A stretch of 64,000 nucleotides of DNA from Segatella hominis (GTDB lineage: Bacteria > Bacteroidota > Bacteroidia > Bacteroidales > Bacteroidaceae), in assembly GCF_019249725.2 (NCBI RefSeq), contig NZ_CP137559.1, positions 229,501-293,500 of the forward strand, given 5' to 3'. The notes below the pieces were generated by a model. It did no database searches and had not been told where the DNA came from. It saw nothing but the letters and a program-made list of their open reading frames with translations. Both the position numbers and the translations under genes were made by a program. Shown here piece after piece: positions 18,436-26,789 of this stretch; the first letter of the stretch is position 1; every line of letters begins with the position of its first letter.

Positions 18436-18662
18436 CATCCGTTAAAAATATTAGTTTGTATCATAGAAGGGTGTCTGCGTCTCTATGAATGTTGTTTTGT
18501 ATCCAAAGTATGTTCAAAATTCAGGAGTACTGATACGTTCCTTTATATACATTCTACTGAACTTTCGCATATCAGGAAGTTTAAGGAGTTAACTCCTTTA
18601 ACTCCTTTAACTTCTGAACTTGCGAAACTTGAATAAAAAAATATATTAAACAACAATATAAT

Positions 18663-20357
18663 ATGAAATTTGCAATTATTGCTGCCGGTGAGGGCAGCCG
18701 CCTTGCGCAGGAAGGCGTAGAGGAGCCAAAGCCCTTAGTTTCTGTATGTGGCCAGCCGATGATAGAGCGCCTGATGCGTATCTTCGTGGATTGTGGAGCA
18801 TCAGAAATCGTGGTCATCATCAACGAACAGAGTACCAGCGTGCACCGTTATCTGAAGTCGCTGGATCTGCCTGTGCCGCTCAAAATCATTGTGAAAACTA
18901 CCCCAAGTTCTATGCATAGCCTTCATGCCCTGTCGCCTTATCTCAGGGGTGAACGCTTCTGCCTGACTACTGTTGATACGATTTTCCGTGAAGAGGAATT
19001 CAAGAAATATATCCGCCATTTTGAGCGCGTCAAAGATATCGACGGCTGCATGGCTGTGACTCCTTACGTGGACGACGAGAAGCCTCTCTGGGTAGGCGTG
19101 AAGGAGCTGACCGGTGCGGAGGGGGAGAACCTCATAGACCAGCAGGGATACCGCCGCAAGCCGCTCATCACCGGTTTCCACGACCAGTGCGAGGGCGACG
19201 ACCATCTGATTTCGGGAGGCATCTACTGTCTGGGCGACAAGGCCCTCGATGTGCTCGATCATTGTATGGAGCAGGGCATGAGCCGAATGCGCAACTTCCA
19301 GCGCCAGCTTGTAGCTGAAGGTCTGCGCCTGGAGGCTTATCCTATCGACAAGATTCTCGATGTGGATCATAAGGAGGATATCGCCAAGGCAAGAAAATTC
19401 CTGCTGCCTTTAGAAGGCAAGATAATCAATGGCATCATGCGCGATAGCTGTTACTCGCCCAACTGTGAAAATAGCGACGCTGCCATCTTTGAGGCTGTGA
19501 GTAAGCAACTGGAGGCTCTCGGGGCGACAGTCTATCCATTCCGTGAGCATTCTTTTGAAGAGCAAATTCGTAACTTTACAAAGTCTGAAGAGTATTCTGA
19601 GTTTATGAATCAGGTTTGGTTTAAGAGCAATATGGCTGGCTATTTCAGTATGGCCCGTAGCAGCAGTGCACTACTGGAGTTGGAGGGGGTTATGTTTTAT
19701 GACCTTCCGGGACTGAACACTCCGGTGAGCGTGATGAACTGCATAAGATCGGAGATGACCATCCTGCTGATGGAGGACGGTATCCCGATGCCGAAGAGCA
19801 AGATAGTGGAATCTTTTGACGGTCTGGGCGACTGGGATATCTATCCATGCTGGCTGAAGCGTGGTAATGACTGTGCGCAGCAAAAGGAGGATACCTGCTA
19901 TGTGGAGACCCGTGAGGAAGCTGAGAAGGTATTGAAGAACTTCGAGAAGAGAAGCATTACTCCGGTGGTTCTCAATGAGCATCTGAAGGGCGACCTCGTG
20001 AAGTTTTATGGCGTGGAAGGCACTGATTTCTTCTACTGGTTCTATCCGTCAAAGTGCGGTCATCGCAGCAAGTTCGGTCTTGAAGTAATCAACGGCGATG
20101 CGCAGGGAATTCCATTCGTGGTGGAGGATTTGAAAAAGACTGCCGACAGGGCTGCCACGGTGCTCAAGACTCCTATCTACGGTGGCGACTGCATCATAGC
20201 CGAGGATGGCAGTTTCAGAATTATCGACTTCAATGACTGGCCAAGCTTCGCTCCTTGCCGAGATACTGCTGCTTATTATATAGCCAAGCGTCTTTGCATG
20301 GAATTCGAAAAGCATCCGTTTATTAAGATGTTGCAGATTTTGAGAAAGCAGAATTAA
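18663..20357 (+). CDS. Nucleotidyltransferase / ATP-grasp fusion protein
   Basis: A 564-aa two-domain enzyme. Residues 1-250 are a sugar-phosphate-type nucleotidyltransferase: AAGEGSRL (7-14) for NTP binding, EEPKPLV for the substrate Lys region, TTVD around 104 and LDVDHKED near 233 for the metal. Residues 260-550 look like an ATP-grasp domain, with a nucleotide-binding Lys (K399, in CWLKRGN), a central LNEHLKGD, and metal ligands D522 and N524 in IIDFNDWPSF. It would activate a phosphorylated head group as a CDP- or other NDP-derivative, while the ATP-grasp half could phosphorylate or ligate the same precursor. It heads the unit containing a CDP-alcohol phosphotransferase. The exact substrate is unknown; inositol-, glycerol- or amino-alcohol-phosphate are all possible. 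Confidence 0.85.
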   Translation: MKFAIIAAGEGSRLAQEGVEEPKPLVSVCGQPMIERLMRIFVDCGASEIVVIINEQSTSVHRYLKSLDLPVPLKIIVKTTPSSMHSLHALSPYLRGERFCLTTVDTIFREEEFKKYIRHFERVKDIDGCMAVTPYVDDEKPLWVGVKELTGAEGENLIDQQGYRRKPLITGFHDQCEGDDHLISGGIYCLGDKALDVLDHCMEQGMSRMRNFQRQLVAEGLRLEAYPIDKILDVDHKEDIAKARKFLLPLEGKIINGIMRDSCYSPNCENSDAAIFEAVSKQLEALGATVYPFREHSFEEQIRNFTKSEEYSEFMNQVWFKSNMAGYFSMARSSSALLELEGVMFYDLPGLNTPVSVMNCIRSEMTILLMEDGIPMPKSKIVESFDGLGDWDIYPCWLKRGNDCAQQKEDTCYVETREEAEKVLKNFEKRSITPVVLNEHLKGDLVKFYGVEGTDFFYWFYPSKCGHRSKFGLEVINGDAQGIPFVVEDLKKTADRAATVLKTPIYGGDCIIAEDGSFRIIDFNDWPSFAPCRDTAAYYIAKRLCMEFEKHPFIKMLQILRKQN

Positions 20358-20370
20358 AAAGGGAATCCCT

Positions 20371-20543
20371 GAGATGATCTCTTTCGTAGGTCCTTGAGAT
20401 AATCTCTTTCTGGAGTCCTTGAGATTGTTTCTTGCGAAGGTCTCAGAGGTTGTTTCTTGCGAAGGTCTCAGAGATTGTTTCTTGCGAAGGTCTCAGAGAT
20501 TATCTCTTTCGAGACTCCTTGAGACGATCTCTTTCGAGACTCC
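20371..20543. repeat. 25-bp tandem repeat, seven copies, inside the lipid cluster
   Basis: Seven consecutive units begin at 20371 and then every 25 bases to 20521, close to GAGATTGTTTCTTGCGAAGG plus five bases, or GAGATAATCTCTTTC variants. Several units contain a short inverted GAGAT/ATCTC. The period is not a multiple of three, so it is not coding. It fills most of the 245-bp gap between the first gene of the cluster and the next. Confidence 0.9.
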
Positions 20544-20602
20544 AGTAAATATAGAAAAAAATCCTTTATAATATATAAATAGGTATAGTAATTCAAAAAG
20601 AA

Positions 20603-21511
20603 ATGGCAAATCAGGAATATCAAGCTTCTCTGAAGTCTGCAGACACCGAGGAGCATATTGACATTTATTTCTATCGCCCGATAGGCTATCAGTGGGCGAG
20701 ATTTTTCAGAATGTTGCACGTTACGCCGAATGTAGTAACCATCCTCTCCATCTTCCTGGGTGTGGGAGCGGGTATCTGCTTCGGTTTCAACGATTTGAAA
20801 ATCAATATCGTGGGCATTCTGCTGCTCGTATGGGCGAATATGTACGACAGTTGTGATGGACAGCTGGCGCGACTCACCAATCAGAAAAGTGCGCTGGGAC
20901 GTATCCTCGACGGTGCTGCCGGCGACCTGTGGTTCATCTCCATCTATGTCTGCATCTGCATCCGTCTGATGCCAGAGTGGGGATTCTGGATATGGGGACT
21001 GGCTGTCGTGAGCGGTCTGCTCTGCCACTCCCGCCAGTGCCGACTGGCCGACTACTATCGCCAGATACACCTCTTCTTCCTGAAGGGCAAGGAGGGGAGC
21101 GAGATGGATGATGCCATCAAGCAGGTGGCTATCTACAAGCAGATGAAGTGGAAAAGGGAGCCGCTGCAGAAGTTCTTCCAGTTCTTCTACAAGAACTATA
21201 CGCTGGCACAGGAGAAGGAGACGCCATGGTTTCAGAAACTCAAGAAAATCATTCGCCACAAGTATCCTAACCAGTTGCCGGATGAGCTGCGTGCCGACTT
21301 CCGCAAGGGCAGTCTGCCGCTGATGAAGTATGCCAACTTCCTGACTTTCAACTGGCGCAGCTTTACGCTCTTTGCGAGCATCCTGGTGGGTCTGCCTTGG
21401 ATATACTTCTGTGTGGAGATTGTGGTCTTCACAGCTGTATATTTCTATATGCATTATCGCCACGAAAAGCTCTGTTGTGAGATTTTAGTTAAAATAGCTT
21501 CTTATGAATAA
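20603..21511 (+). CDS. CDP-alcohol phosphotransferase family membrane enzyme
   Basis: A 302-aa integral membrane enzyme of the class that joins a CDP-linked alcohol to a second alcohol with release of CMP. The signature is clear: D82, D85-G86, A89-R90, G99 and D103. The fourth Asp, expected at 107, is a Gly, and an Asp stands one place later at 108 (DGAAGD). A long soluble helical insert separates the signature helices from the last membrane segments (about 180-250). The partner nucleotidyltransferase upstream would make the CDP-alcohol. The stop codon overlaps the start of the next gene by 8 bases. The product lipid is not known. Confidence 0.88.
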   Translation: MANQEYQASLKSADTEEHIDIYFYRPIGYQWARFFRMLHVTPNVVTILSIFLGVGAGICFGFNDLKINIVGILLLVWANMYDSCDGQLARLTNQKSALGRILDGAAGDLWFISIYVCICIRLMPEWGFWIWGLAVVSGLLCHSRQCRLADYYRQIHLFFLKGKEGSEMDDAIKQVAIYKQMKWKREPLQKFFQFFYKNYTLAQEKETPWFQKLKKIIRHKYPNQLPDELRADFRKGSLPLMKYANFLTFNWRSFTLFASILVGLPWIYFCVEIVVFTAVYFYMHYRHEKLCCEILVKIASYE

Positions 21512-22514
21512 TCGGTTCAGAAATATCTTCATGGCCTTCGGTATCATCGCCATCATCATCATGCTCTGTACGATGGATATGGACTATACCGACATCTGGC
21601 GCTATCTGAAGCAGGCGGGCATCTACTTTCCGCTGATACTCGCTCTGTGGCTGGCGGTGTATATGGTGAACACGCTCTCTTGGTATCTCATCATCAATGA
21701 CGAGGGCAAGGTGAAGGGGCTTTCCTTCTGGCGTGTGTACAAACTGACCGTGAGCGGATTTGCACTCAACTATACTACGCCCTGCGGACTGATGGGCGGC
21801 GAGCCTTACCGCATCATGGAGCTGAAGCCTTATACGGGAGTGAGCAAGGCCACCTCGTCGGTTATCCTCTATGTGATGATGCACATCTTCTCGCATTTCT
21901 GGTTCTGGTTCTTGTCGATATTCCTCTTCGTGGCAATGTATCCGGTAGGCGTTCCGATGGGCATCATGCTGGTGCTGATAGGCGCATTCTGCCTGCTGGG
22001 CATCTACTTCTTCTCTCGCGGTTATCGCACGGGCATGGCTCAGAAGGGCATCCGAATCCTTACGCATATCCCGATGGTGAAGAAATGGGCGAGAGGCTTT
22101 GCGGAATCTAAGAAGGAAACGCTGGAGCAGATAGACAACCAGATAGCGATGCTCCACGGTCAGCACAAGCGCACGTTCTATCTCTCGTTGTTTTCCGAGG
22201 TGGCAGCACGCGTGCTTCAGAGTGTGGAAATCTATCTCATCCTGAAGGCTTTCGCTGCGGATGTGAGCATTCTCGACAGTATTCTGATATTGGCATTCTC
22301 TTCGCTCTTCAGCAATCTCATCTTCTTCTCTCCGATGCAGTTGGGAGCGCGTGAGGGTGGTCTGGCTCTGGCGGTGGACGGACTGCATCTTACGGGTGCA
22401 TTAGGCGTCTATACGGGTCTCATTACCCGCCTGCGAGAGTTGTTCTGGATAGCTGTCGGCATCCTGCTTATCAAGATAGGAAATAAGGATTTGAAACAGA
22501 AAAATGATGAATAA
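21504..22514 (+). CDS. LPG-synthase-TM/UPF0104 flippase-like membrane protein
   Basis: A 336-aa protein with about eight hydrophobic segments. It shows the family marks CGLMGGEPYR (near residue 93), and SPMQLGAREGG (near 272). Related domains flip lysyl-phosphatidylglycerol (MprF) or move other lipids or lipid-linked sugars across the membrane. Placed directly after a CDP-alcohol phosphotransferase with overlapping codons, it probably moves or modifies the new polar lipid. The overlap with the next gene (11 bases) makes co-expression very likely. The substrate is inferred only from context. Confidence 0.85.
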   Translation: MNNRFRNIFMAFGIIAIIIMLCTMDMDYTDIWRYLKQAGIYFPLILALWLAVYMVNTLSWYLIINDEGKVKGLSFWRVYKLTVSGFALNYTTPCGLMGGEPYRIMELKPYTGVSKATSSVILYVMMHIFSHFWFWFLSIFLFVAMYPVGVPMGIMLVLIGAFCLLGIYFFSRGYRTGMAQKGIRILTHIPMVKKWARGFAESKKETLEQIDNQIAMLHGQHKRTFYLSLFSEVAARVLQSVEIYLILKAFAADVSILDSILILAFSSLFSNLIFFSPMQLGAREGGLALAVDGLHLTGALGVYTGLITRLRELFWIAVGILLIKIGNKDLKQKNDE

Positions 22515-23322
22515 GAAACTGGATGTAAAGGGAATTATTTTCGACTATGGCGGTACGCTCGATACCAGGGGCGACCACTGGTCGGAGGTGTTGTGGAAAG
22601 GCTACGAGCACTTCGGTATTGGCGTGAATGCTGATGAGGAGGTGGAGCCGGGGGTATCCATCGGCAAGTCTTCTTTCCGTGATGCTTACGTGTATGGTGA
22701 GCGTGTGCTGGCAGTGCATCCACTGGTGAAGGCTGAGGACCACTTCGAGGATATCCTCCGCTTGAAGATACATTTCCAGTTGTCTTTCCTCGCTGGTGCG
22801 CCTTTGTTGGAAACCGGTAAGGACGATGCCCTGAAGCAGCAGGCTCTTGCTGAAAGGCTTGAGTTGAGTGAGTCGGAGATAGCAGAAATCTCTGCATCGC
22901 TGGCAGCCTATATCAATAGTGAGACCCAGCAGCTTTTGGCCGAAAACAAACAGGTGCTGGAGCATCTGAAGCAGGCGGGTTATCCGATGGTTCTCGTGTC
23001 CAATTTCTATGGCAATATCAATCAGGTGTTGAAGGATGCGGGCATCGACGGTTATTTCAGTCGCGTCATAGAGTCGGCGGTAGTGGGTGTTCGCAAGCCA
23101 AATCCTGCTATCTTCGCCCTGGGTGTCTGTGCTTTGGATTTACCGGCTTCGCAGGTGCTGGTGGTGGGAGATACCTTCAGCAAGGATATTCTTCCGGCAC
23201 GTCAGCTGGGTTGCCATACATTGTGGATCAAGGGATTGCAATGGGAAAAGAAGGAATACGATGAGAGTGTGCCTGACGGGATTCTGACGAAACTCTCTGA
23301 TATGGAGGCTTATCTGCTGTAA
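22504..23322 (+). CDS. HAD-superfamily hydrolase
   Basis: A 272-aa HAD protein with a helical cap between motifs I and II. Motif I reads DYGGT (D14-T18), so the nucleophile Asp is present but the usual second Asp (D+2) is Gly. Motif II Ser is in LVSNFYG, motif III Lys is K198 (VRKPNP), and motif IV is GDTFSKD with D223 and D228. It could remove a phosphate from the phosphorylated head-group precursor or product of the cluster. The missing acid/base Asp may mean slower or different chemistry, though some real phosphatases carry DYGGT. An alternative start is the second Met; the difference is one residue. Confidence 0.85.
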   Translation: MMNKKLDVKGIIFDYGGTLDTRGDHWSEVLWKGYEHFGIGVNADEEVEPGVSIGKSSFRDAYVYGERVLAVHPLVKAEDHFEDILRLKIHFQLSFLAGAPLLETGKDDALKQQALAERLELSESEIAEISASLAAYINSETQQLLAENKQVLEHLKQAGYPMVLVSNFYGNINQVLKDAGIDGYFSRVIESAVVGVRKPNPAIFALGVCALDLPASQVLVVGDTFSKDILPARQLGCHTLWIKGLQWEKKEYDESVPDGILTKLSDMEAYLL

Positions 23323-23349
23323 CTGAAGTTTCGCATGTGGTTTAAGTAC

Positions 23350-23466
23350 GGGCTGAAGGCCCAAAAGCTCCTATCCTAGGGCAACGCCCTGGGTATAAAA
23401 GCAATCTGCAAGGCGCTCTGTAAGGGTTGCGTCCATAATAACCTAGGGCGATGCCCTGGGCTAGGG
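23350..23466. repeat. REP-like GC hairpins
   Basis: GGGC-TGAAG-GCCC at 23350-23362, CCTAGGGCAACGCCCTGGG at 23375-23393 and CCTAGGGCGATGCCCTGGGC with a trailing TAGG at 23442-23466 are three compact hairpins. GC-rich palindromes of this kind are often linked to REP-associated tyrosine transposases, but no such gene lies in the window. Confidence 0.6.
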
Positions 23467-23661
23467 ACTTCTGCCCTTTACCTTTCCGCTACGCGCCAGT
23501 GACCGTTGGTTCAGGGCGTGTGGAGTTTACATGTGAAACTTGAGTGCAGTAATACATTGCTTGAGGGGGCTTCTGACAGATTTCTCTTTCTTGGGTTTAG
23601 TTGGTTCCTTCTCTCCCTCTCTTGGGTTCAGTTGCAGACTTATAAGTTGAATTTTAGATTC

Positions 23662-23812
23662 AGCGATGTCAATTTCAGTAATTTCAGTTTTAATTTTGAT
23701 TATCTGCTCTTGTTGTCCTTCAGCGATGTCAATTTCAGTAATTTCAGTTTTAATTTTGATTATCTGCTCTTTGATATCCTTCAGCGATGTCAATTTCAGT
23801 AATTTCAGTTTT
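23662..23812 (-). repeat. Three copies of the dispersed 30-bp repeat
   Basis: Copies at 23662-23691, 23722-23751 and 23783-23812 are identical and read on the minus strand as AAAACTGAAATTACTGAAAT plus TGACATCGCT. They repeat with a period of 60-61 bases, unlike the 52-base period of the block at 7994. The spacer is rich in TTTTGATTATCTGCTCTT. Confidence 0.9.
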
Positions 23813-23913
23813 AATTTTGATATAAATCTGAAAAAATAGGCGGCAAAGCATTTAAATCTTATAAAAAACTTAAATTACTAAATAGTTTTCGCGGGTTTTC
23901 AGAAGAATATTCT

Positions 23914-23921
23914 TAACTTTG
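23914..23921 (+). promoter_or_regulatory. -7 box (TAACTTTG) upstream of the DUF5686 gene
   Basis: TAACTTTG fits TAnnTTTG and lies about 100 bases before the start at 24020. No convincing TTTG is found at the -33 spacing, so the call is moderate. Confidence 0.5.
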
Positions 23922-24019
23922 CAGCCAGAAATAGAAAGTTGACGAAAAAAGCAGTTAGTAGTCAAAAGTTTTTTAAGGGTAGGGCATCGCAGTTTTGTCC
24001 TCCTATATATTAATAAGGT

Positions 24020-26572
24020 ATGAAGGTTTTTAGAAAATTGTATTTTGTAGTTGCGCTGCTGCTGGTTTCTACACTCCAGCTGATGGCCCAACAAAAGATA
24101 ACAGGACGAGTCATAGATGAGGATGGATTTGCCGTTTCCTATGCCAGCGTGCAATATCGCGGGCATAAGATAGCCGTGTCCAGCGACAGTCAGGGTAAGT
24201 TCTCCATCGAGAAACATCCAGGCTGGGTGCTCACAGTATCTGCCCTGAGCTACAAGTCGCAGACCATCAGCGTAAACGAGAAAATGGATTTCATAGAAGT
24301 AAAGCTGAAAGATGACAGTCATAAGCTCAACGAGGTGGTGGTGAAGACCAAGCGAGGCAAATACAGTCGTAAGGACAATCCTGCCGTGGAGCTGATGAGG
24401 CGAGTGATAGCTGCCAAGAAAAAGACAGATCTCAGCAATCATGATTACTATCAGTATGACAAGTATCAGAAGATAACGCTTGCCCTCAACGACCTGAAGA
24501 AAGAGCAGTTGGAAGGCAAGTTCTTCAGCAAGCGACAGTATCTTCTGGACCAGGTGGAGACCTCTCCCTATAACGGCAAGCTTACCCTTCCAGTGAGCAT
24601 CGACGAGACGGTTTCGCAGCACATCTATCGCAAGGATCCGAAGACAGAGAAAGATATCATCAAGGGCCAGCAGAGCAATGGCATCGGACAGGTAATCCAG
24701 ACCGGCGAGATACTTAACACTGCCCTCAAGGATGCCTTCACCGATGTGGATATCTACGACGACTACGTGCGCCTGCTGCAGTATCCGTTCCCTTCACCTA
24801 TCGGCAGAACGGGTATCTCCTTCTATCATTATTATATAGAAGACACGGTGTATGTAGAGCGAGACCTCTGCTATCATCTCCAGTTTATACCTGCCAATTC
24901 GCAGGACTTCGGTTTCCGTGGAGAGCTGTACGTTCTCGCAGACAGTTCGCTGCACGTGAAGAAATGCAATCTCTACATGCCTCACAATACCGACGTGAAC
25001 TATGTGAAGAATATGAAGATAGAGCAGGAATACACCAGGCTCGACAACGGCGAATGGGTGCTCTCGAAAGACGATATGATAGCCGAACTGCACGTGAACA
25101 GTGTGCTGCAAGACCTGCTCGTGGTGAGGAACACCCGACTTACCGACTATGCCTTCGATGAACTGCCGAAGATACTCTTCAAGGGTAAGGCCAAGGTAAG
25201 GCACGATATGGATGCCATGAACCGCGACGAGGCCTACTGGAACAAATACAGGCAGGTGGACCTCACAAAGAGTGAATCGTCGATGGACAGCTTTATCCAC
25301 CGCATGGAAAATTCGAAGGGATTCAAGTATATCATCTTCTTCGTGAAAGCCCTGATGGAGAACTACGTGGAGATAGGTGGCGGTACGGACGGCAAGAAGA
25401 GCAAGTTTGATCTCGGACCGGTGAACACCTATATCTCCAAGAACTTCGTGGATGGTATCCGACTGCGACTGGCCGGTAGAACCATGGCTGCCCTCAATCC
25501 GCATTTCTTCTGGGACGGATATGCAGCCTACGGTACCAAGAGCAACGACTGGTACACGGGCAATATCTTCACTTATTCGCTCAACAAGAAGAAGAACAGT
25601 CCGTTTGAATTCCCGATGCGCAACCTCACTTTCGAGGTGGCCCGAGATGTGACTTCTCCTTCAGACGAGAACCTGCTGCACAACAAGGACAACTTCTTCA
25701 TGACCTTCCGTGCTGCCACTCAGGACGAGATGTTCCTCTACCACCGCCAGAAGTTGGCATTCACCTACGAGACCGACTGGGGTTTCCGATTCAATACGAG
25801 TCTCCGCTTCCAGAGCAACCGTACGGTGGGCAATCTCCACTACTATCATCTGGACGGTACCGAGGTGAAGAAGATTCGCATGACCGACCTCAACGTGGGC
25901 ATCAACTATAATCCGGGTGTTACCTATGTGAATACCAAGCAGCAGCGACTGCCTATCAATCTCGACAGTCCGGAAATCGGACTTTCGCACACGATGGGCT
26001 TCAGGGGCTTCATGGGCGGTCAGTATCACAGCAATATCACCAAGTTGAGCATCTACAAGCGCCAGTGGCTCGGCAGTTGGGGTTATCTCGACTTCCATGC
26101 CATCGGACAGGCACAGTGGAACAAGGTGCCGTTCCCAATGCTCATCCTGCCTCCTATCAACCTCTCTTACTTTGAGCAGGAGACAACAATCAGTTTGATG
26201 AAAGACTGGGAATTCCTCAACGACCGCCAGGTGTTCTGGGCACTCTCTTGGGATATGAACGGCAAGCTGCTCAACCGCATTCCGCTCATCAAGAAACTCA
26301 AGTGGCGCGAGTGGTTTGCCATCAAGGGCGTGTGGGGCCATCTTACCGACAAGAACAATCCATATCTGGAGAAGAACCAGGGAGACGGAAGGCTGTTTAA
26401 GTTCCCTAAAAACTCTCATGTGATGAATGATACACCTTACTGGGAGTGCGTGGCTGGTGTGCACAACATCTTCAAGTTCTTCTCAGTAGAGTATGTGAGA
26501 CGACTCACCTATCTGAATAACAACAACATCGACAAGTGGGGTATCCGTTTCGGCTTCATGATGTCGTTCTGA
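24020..26572 (+). CDS. DUF5686 outer-membrane protein with carboxypeptidase-like regulatory domain
   Basis: An exported 850-aa protein. A signal peptide (about residues 1-23, ending MAQQ) is followed by a carboxypeptidase-D-regulatory-like beta-sandwich (GRVIDEDGFAVSYASVQYRG onward, about 28-110). This is the plug-like N-terminal domain of SusC-type and related proteins. The rest is rich in alternating aromatic strands and ends with FGFMMSF, a beta-barrel C-terminus with terminal Phe. The DUF5686 class is common and conserved in Bacteroidetes but has no proven function; an outer-membrane assembly or transport role is plausible. It stands alone, followed by a hairpin terminator. Confidence 0.87.
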   Translation: MKVFRKLYFVVALLLVSTLQLMAQQKITGRVIDEDGFAVSYASVQYRGHKIAVSSDSQGKFSIEKHPGWVLTVSALSYKSQTISVNEKMDFIEVKLKDDSHKLNEVVVKTKRGKYSRKDNPAVELMRRVIAAKKKTDLSNHDYYQYDKYQKITLALNDLKKEQLEGKFFSKRQYLLDQVETSPYNGKLTLPVSIDETVSQHIYRKDPKTEKDIIKGQQSNGIGQVIQTGEILNTALKDAFTDVDIYDDYVRLLQYPFPSPIGRTGISFYHYYIEDTVYVERDLCYHLQFIPANSQDFGFRGELYVLADSSLHVKKCNLYMPHNTDVNYVKNMKIEQEYTRLDNGEWVLSKDDMIAELHVNSVLQDLLVVRNTRLTDYAFDELPKILFKGKAKVRHDMDAMNRDEAYWNKYRQVDLTKSESSMDSFIHRMENSKGFKYIIFFVKALMENYVEIGGGTDGKKSKFDLGPVNTYISKNFVDGIRLRLAGRTMAALNPHFFWDGYAAYGTKSNDWYTGNIFTYSLNKKKNSPFEFPMRNLTFEVARDVTSPSDENLLHNKDNFFMTFRAATQDEMFLYHRQKLAFTYETDWGFRFNTSLRFQSNRTVGNLHYYHLDGTEVKKIRMTDLNVGINYNPGVTYVNTKQQRLPINLDSPEIGLSHTMGFRGFMGGQYHSNITKLSIYKRQWLGSWGYLDFHAIGQAQWNKVPFPMLILPPINLSYFEQETTISLMKDWEFLNDRQVFWALSWDMNGKLLNRIPLIKKLKWREWFAIKGVWGHLTDKNNPYLEKNQGDGRLFKFPKNSHVMNDTPYWECVAGVHNIFKFFSVEYVRRLTYLNNNNIDKWGIRFGFMMSF

Positions 26573-26587
26573 TATACGAGAAAAATA

Positions 26588-26627
26588 ACCCATAGGAGAC
26601 TCCTCAAAGTTGCCTATGGGTCGTTTT
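26588..26627 (+). terminator. Terminator after the DUF5686 gene
   Basis: ACCCATAGG (26588-26596) pairs with CCTATGGGT (26613-26621), followed by CGTTTTG. It begins 16 bases after the stop codon. Confidence 0.75.
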
Positions 26628-26789
26628 GCATTATAGAGATATATCAATGGTATAAAAACTGAATAAATATCAGTTGAATATCGAACCGGTATCACCATCC
26701 TCCAAATCAATCGGGGTGCGATGGCTACAGTGCGCAAACAGAATATATAAGGAGAATAACAACATAAAAAAATAGGAGAGAATATAACT

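Larger units (their letters stand above)
18300..18662. other. Divergent intergenic region between the MATE gene and the lipid cluster
   Basis: Holds the two divergent promoters listed separately, and no credible gene. The palindrome AAGGAGTTAACTCCTT lies at 18583-18598, followed by two further AACTCCTTTA units up to about 18612. These lie in the long leader (about 220 bases) of the plus-strand nucleotidyltransferase transcript and could form an alternative fold. Confidence 0.6.
23323..24019. other. Repeat-rich gene-free region between the lipid cluster and the DUF5686 gene
   Basis: Contains REP-like hairpins (23350-23466), the three-copy block of the dispersed 30-bp repeat (23662-23812) and the promoter region of the DUF5686 gene. 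Short open frames across the 30-bp repeats only translate the repeat and show no other support. Confidence 0.6.

Noticed and set aside
18406..18636. 76-codon plus-strand frame before the nucleotidyltransferase gene
   Set aside because: It contains the -33 and -7 boxes of the promoter itself and shows no protein-like features.
20468..21463. 331-codon open frame on the minus strand
   Set aside because: It lies opposite the CDP-alcohol phosphotransferase gene, whose family signature is clear. The minus-strand translation is rich in His, Gln, Arg and Glu, typical of antisense reading, and part of it covers the 25-bp repeat.
21489..22388. 299-codon open frame on the minus strand
   Set aside because: Antisense of the flippase-like gene; strongly charged, His-rich translation with no motif.
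23506..23802. Two small open frames, one on each strand, over the 30-bp repeats
   Set aside because: They translate only the repeat units (IKIKTEITEIDIAE on one strand, FSDVNFSNFSFNFD on the other) with no promoter or other support.
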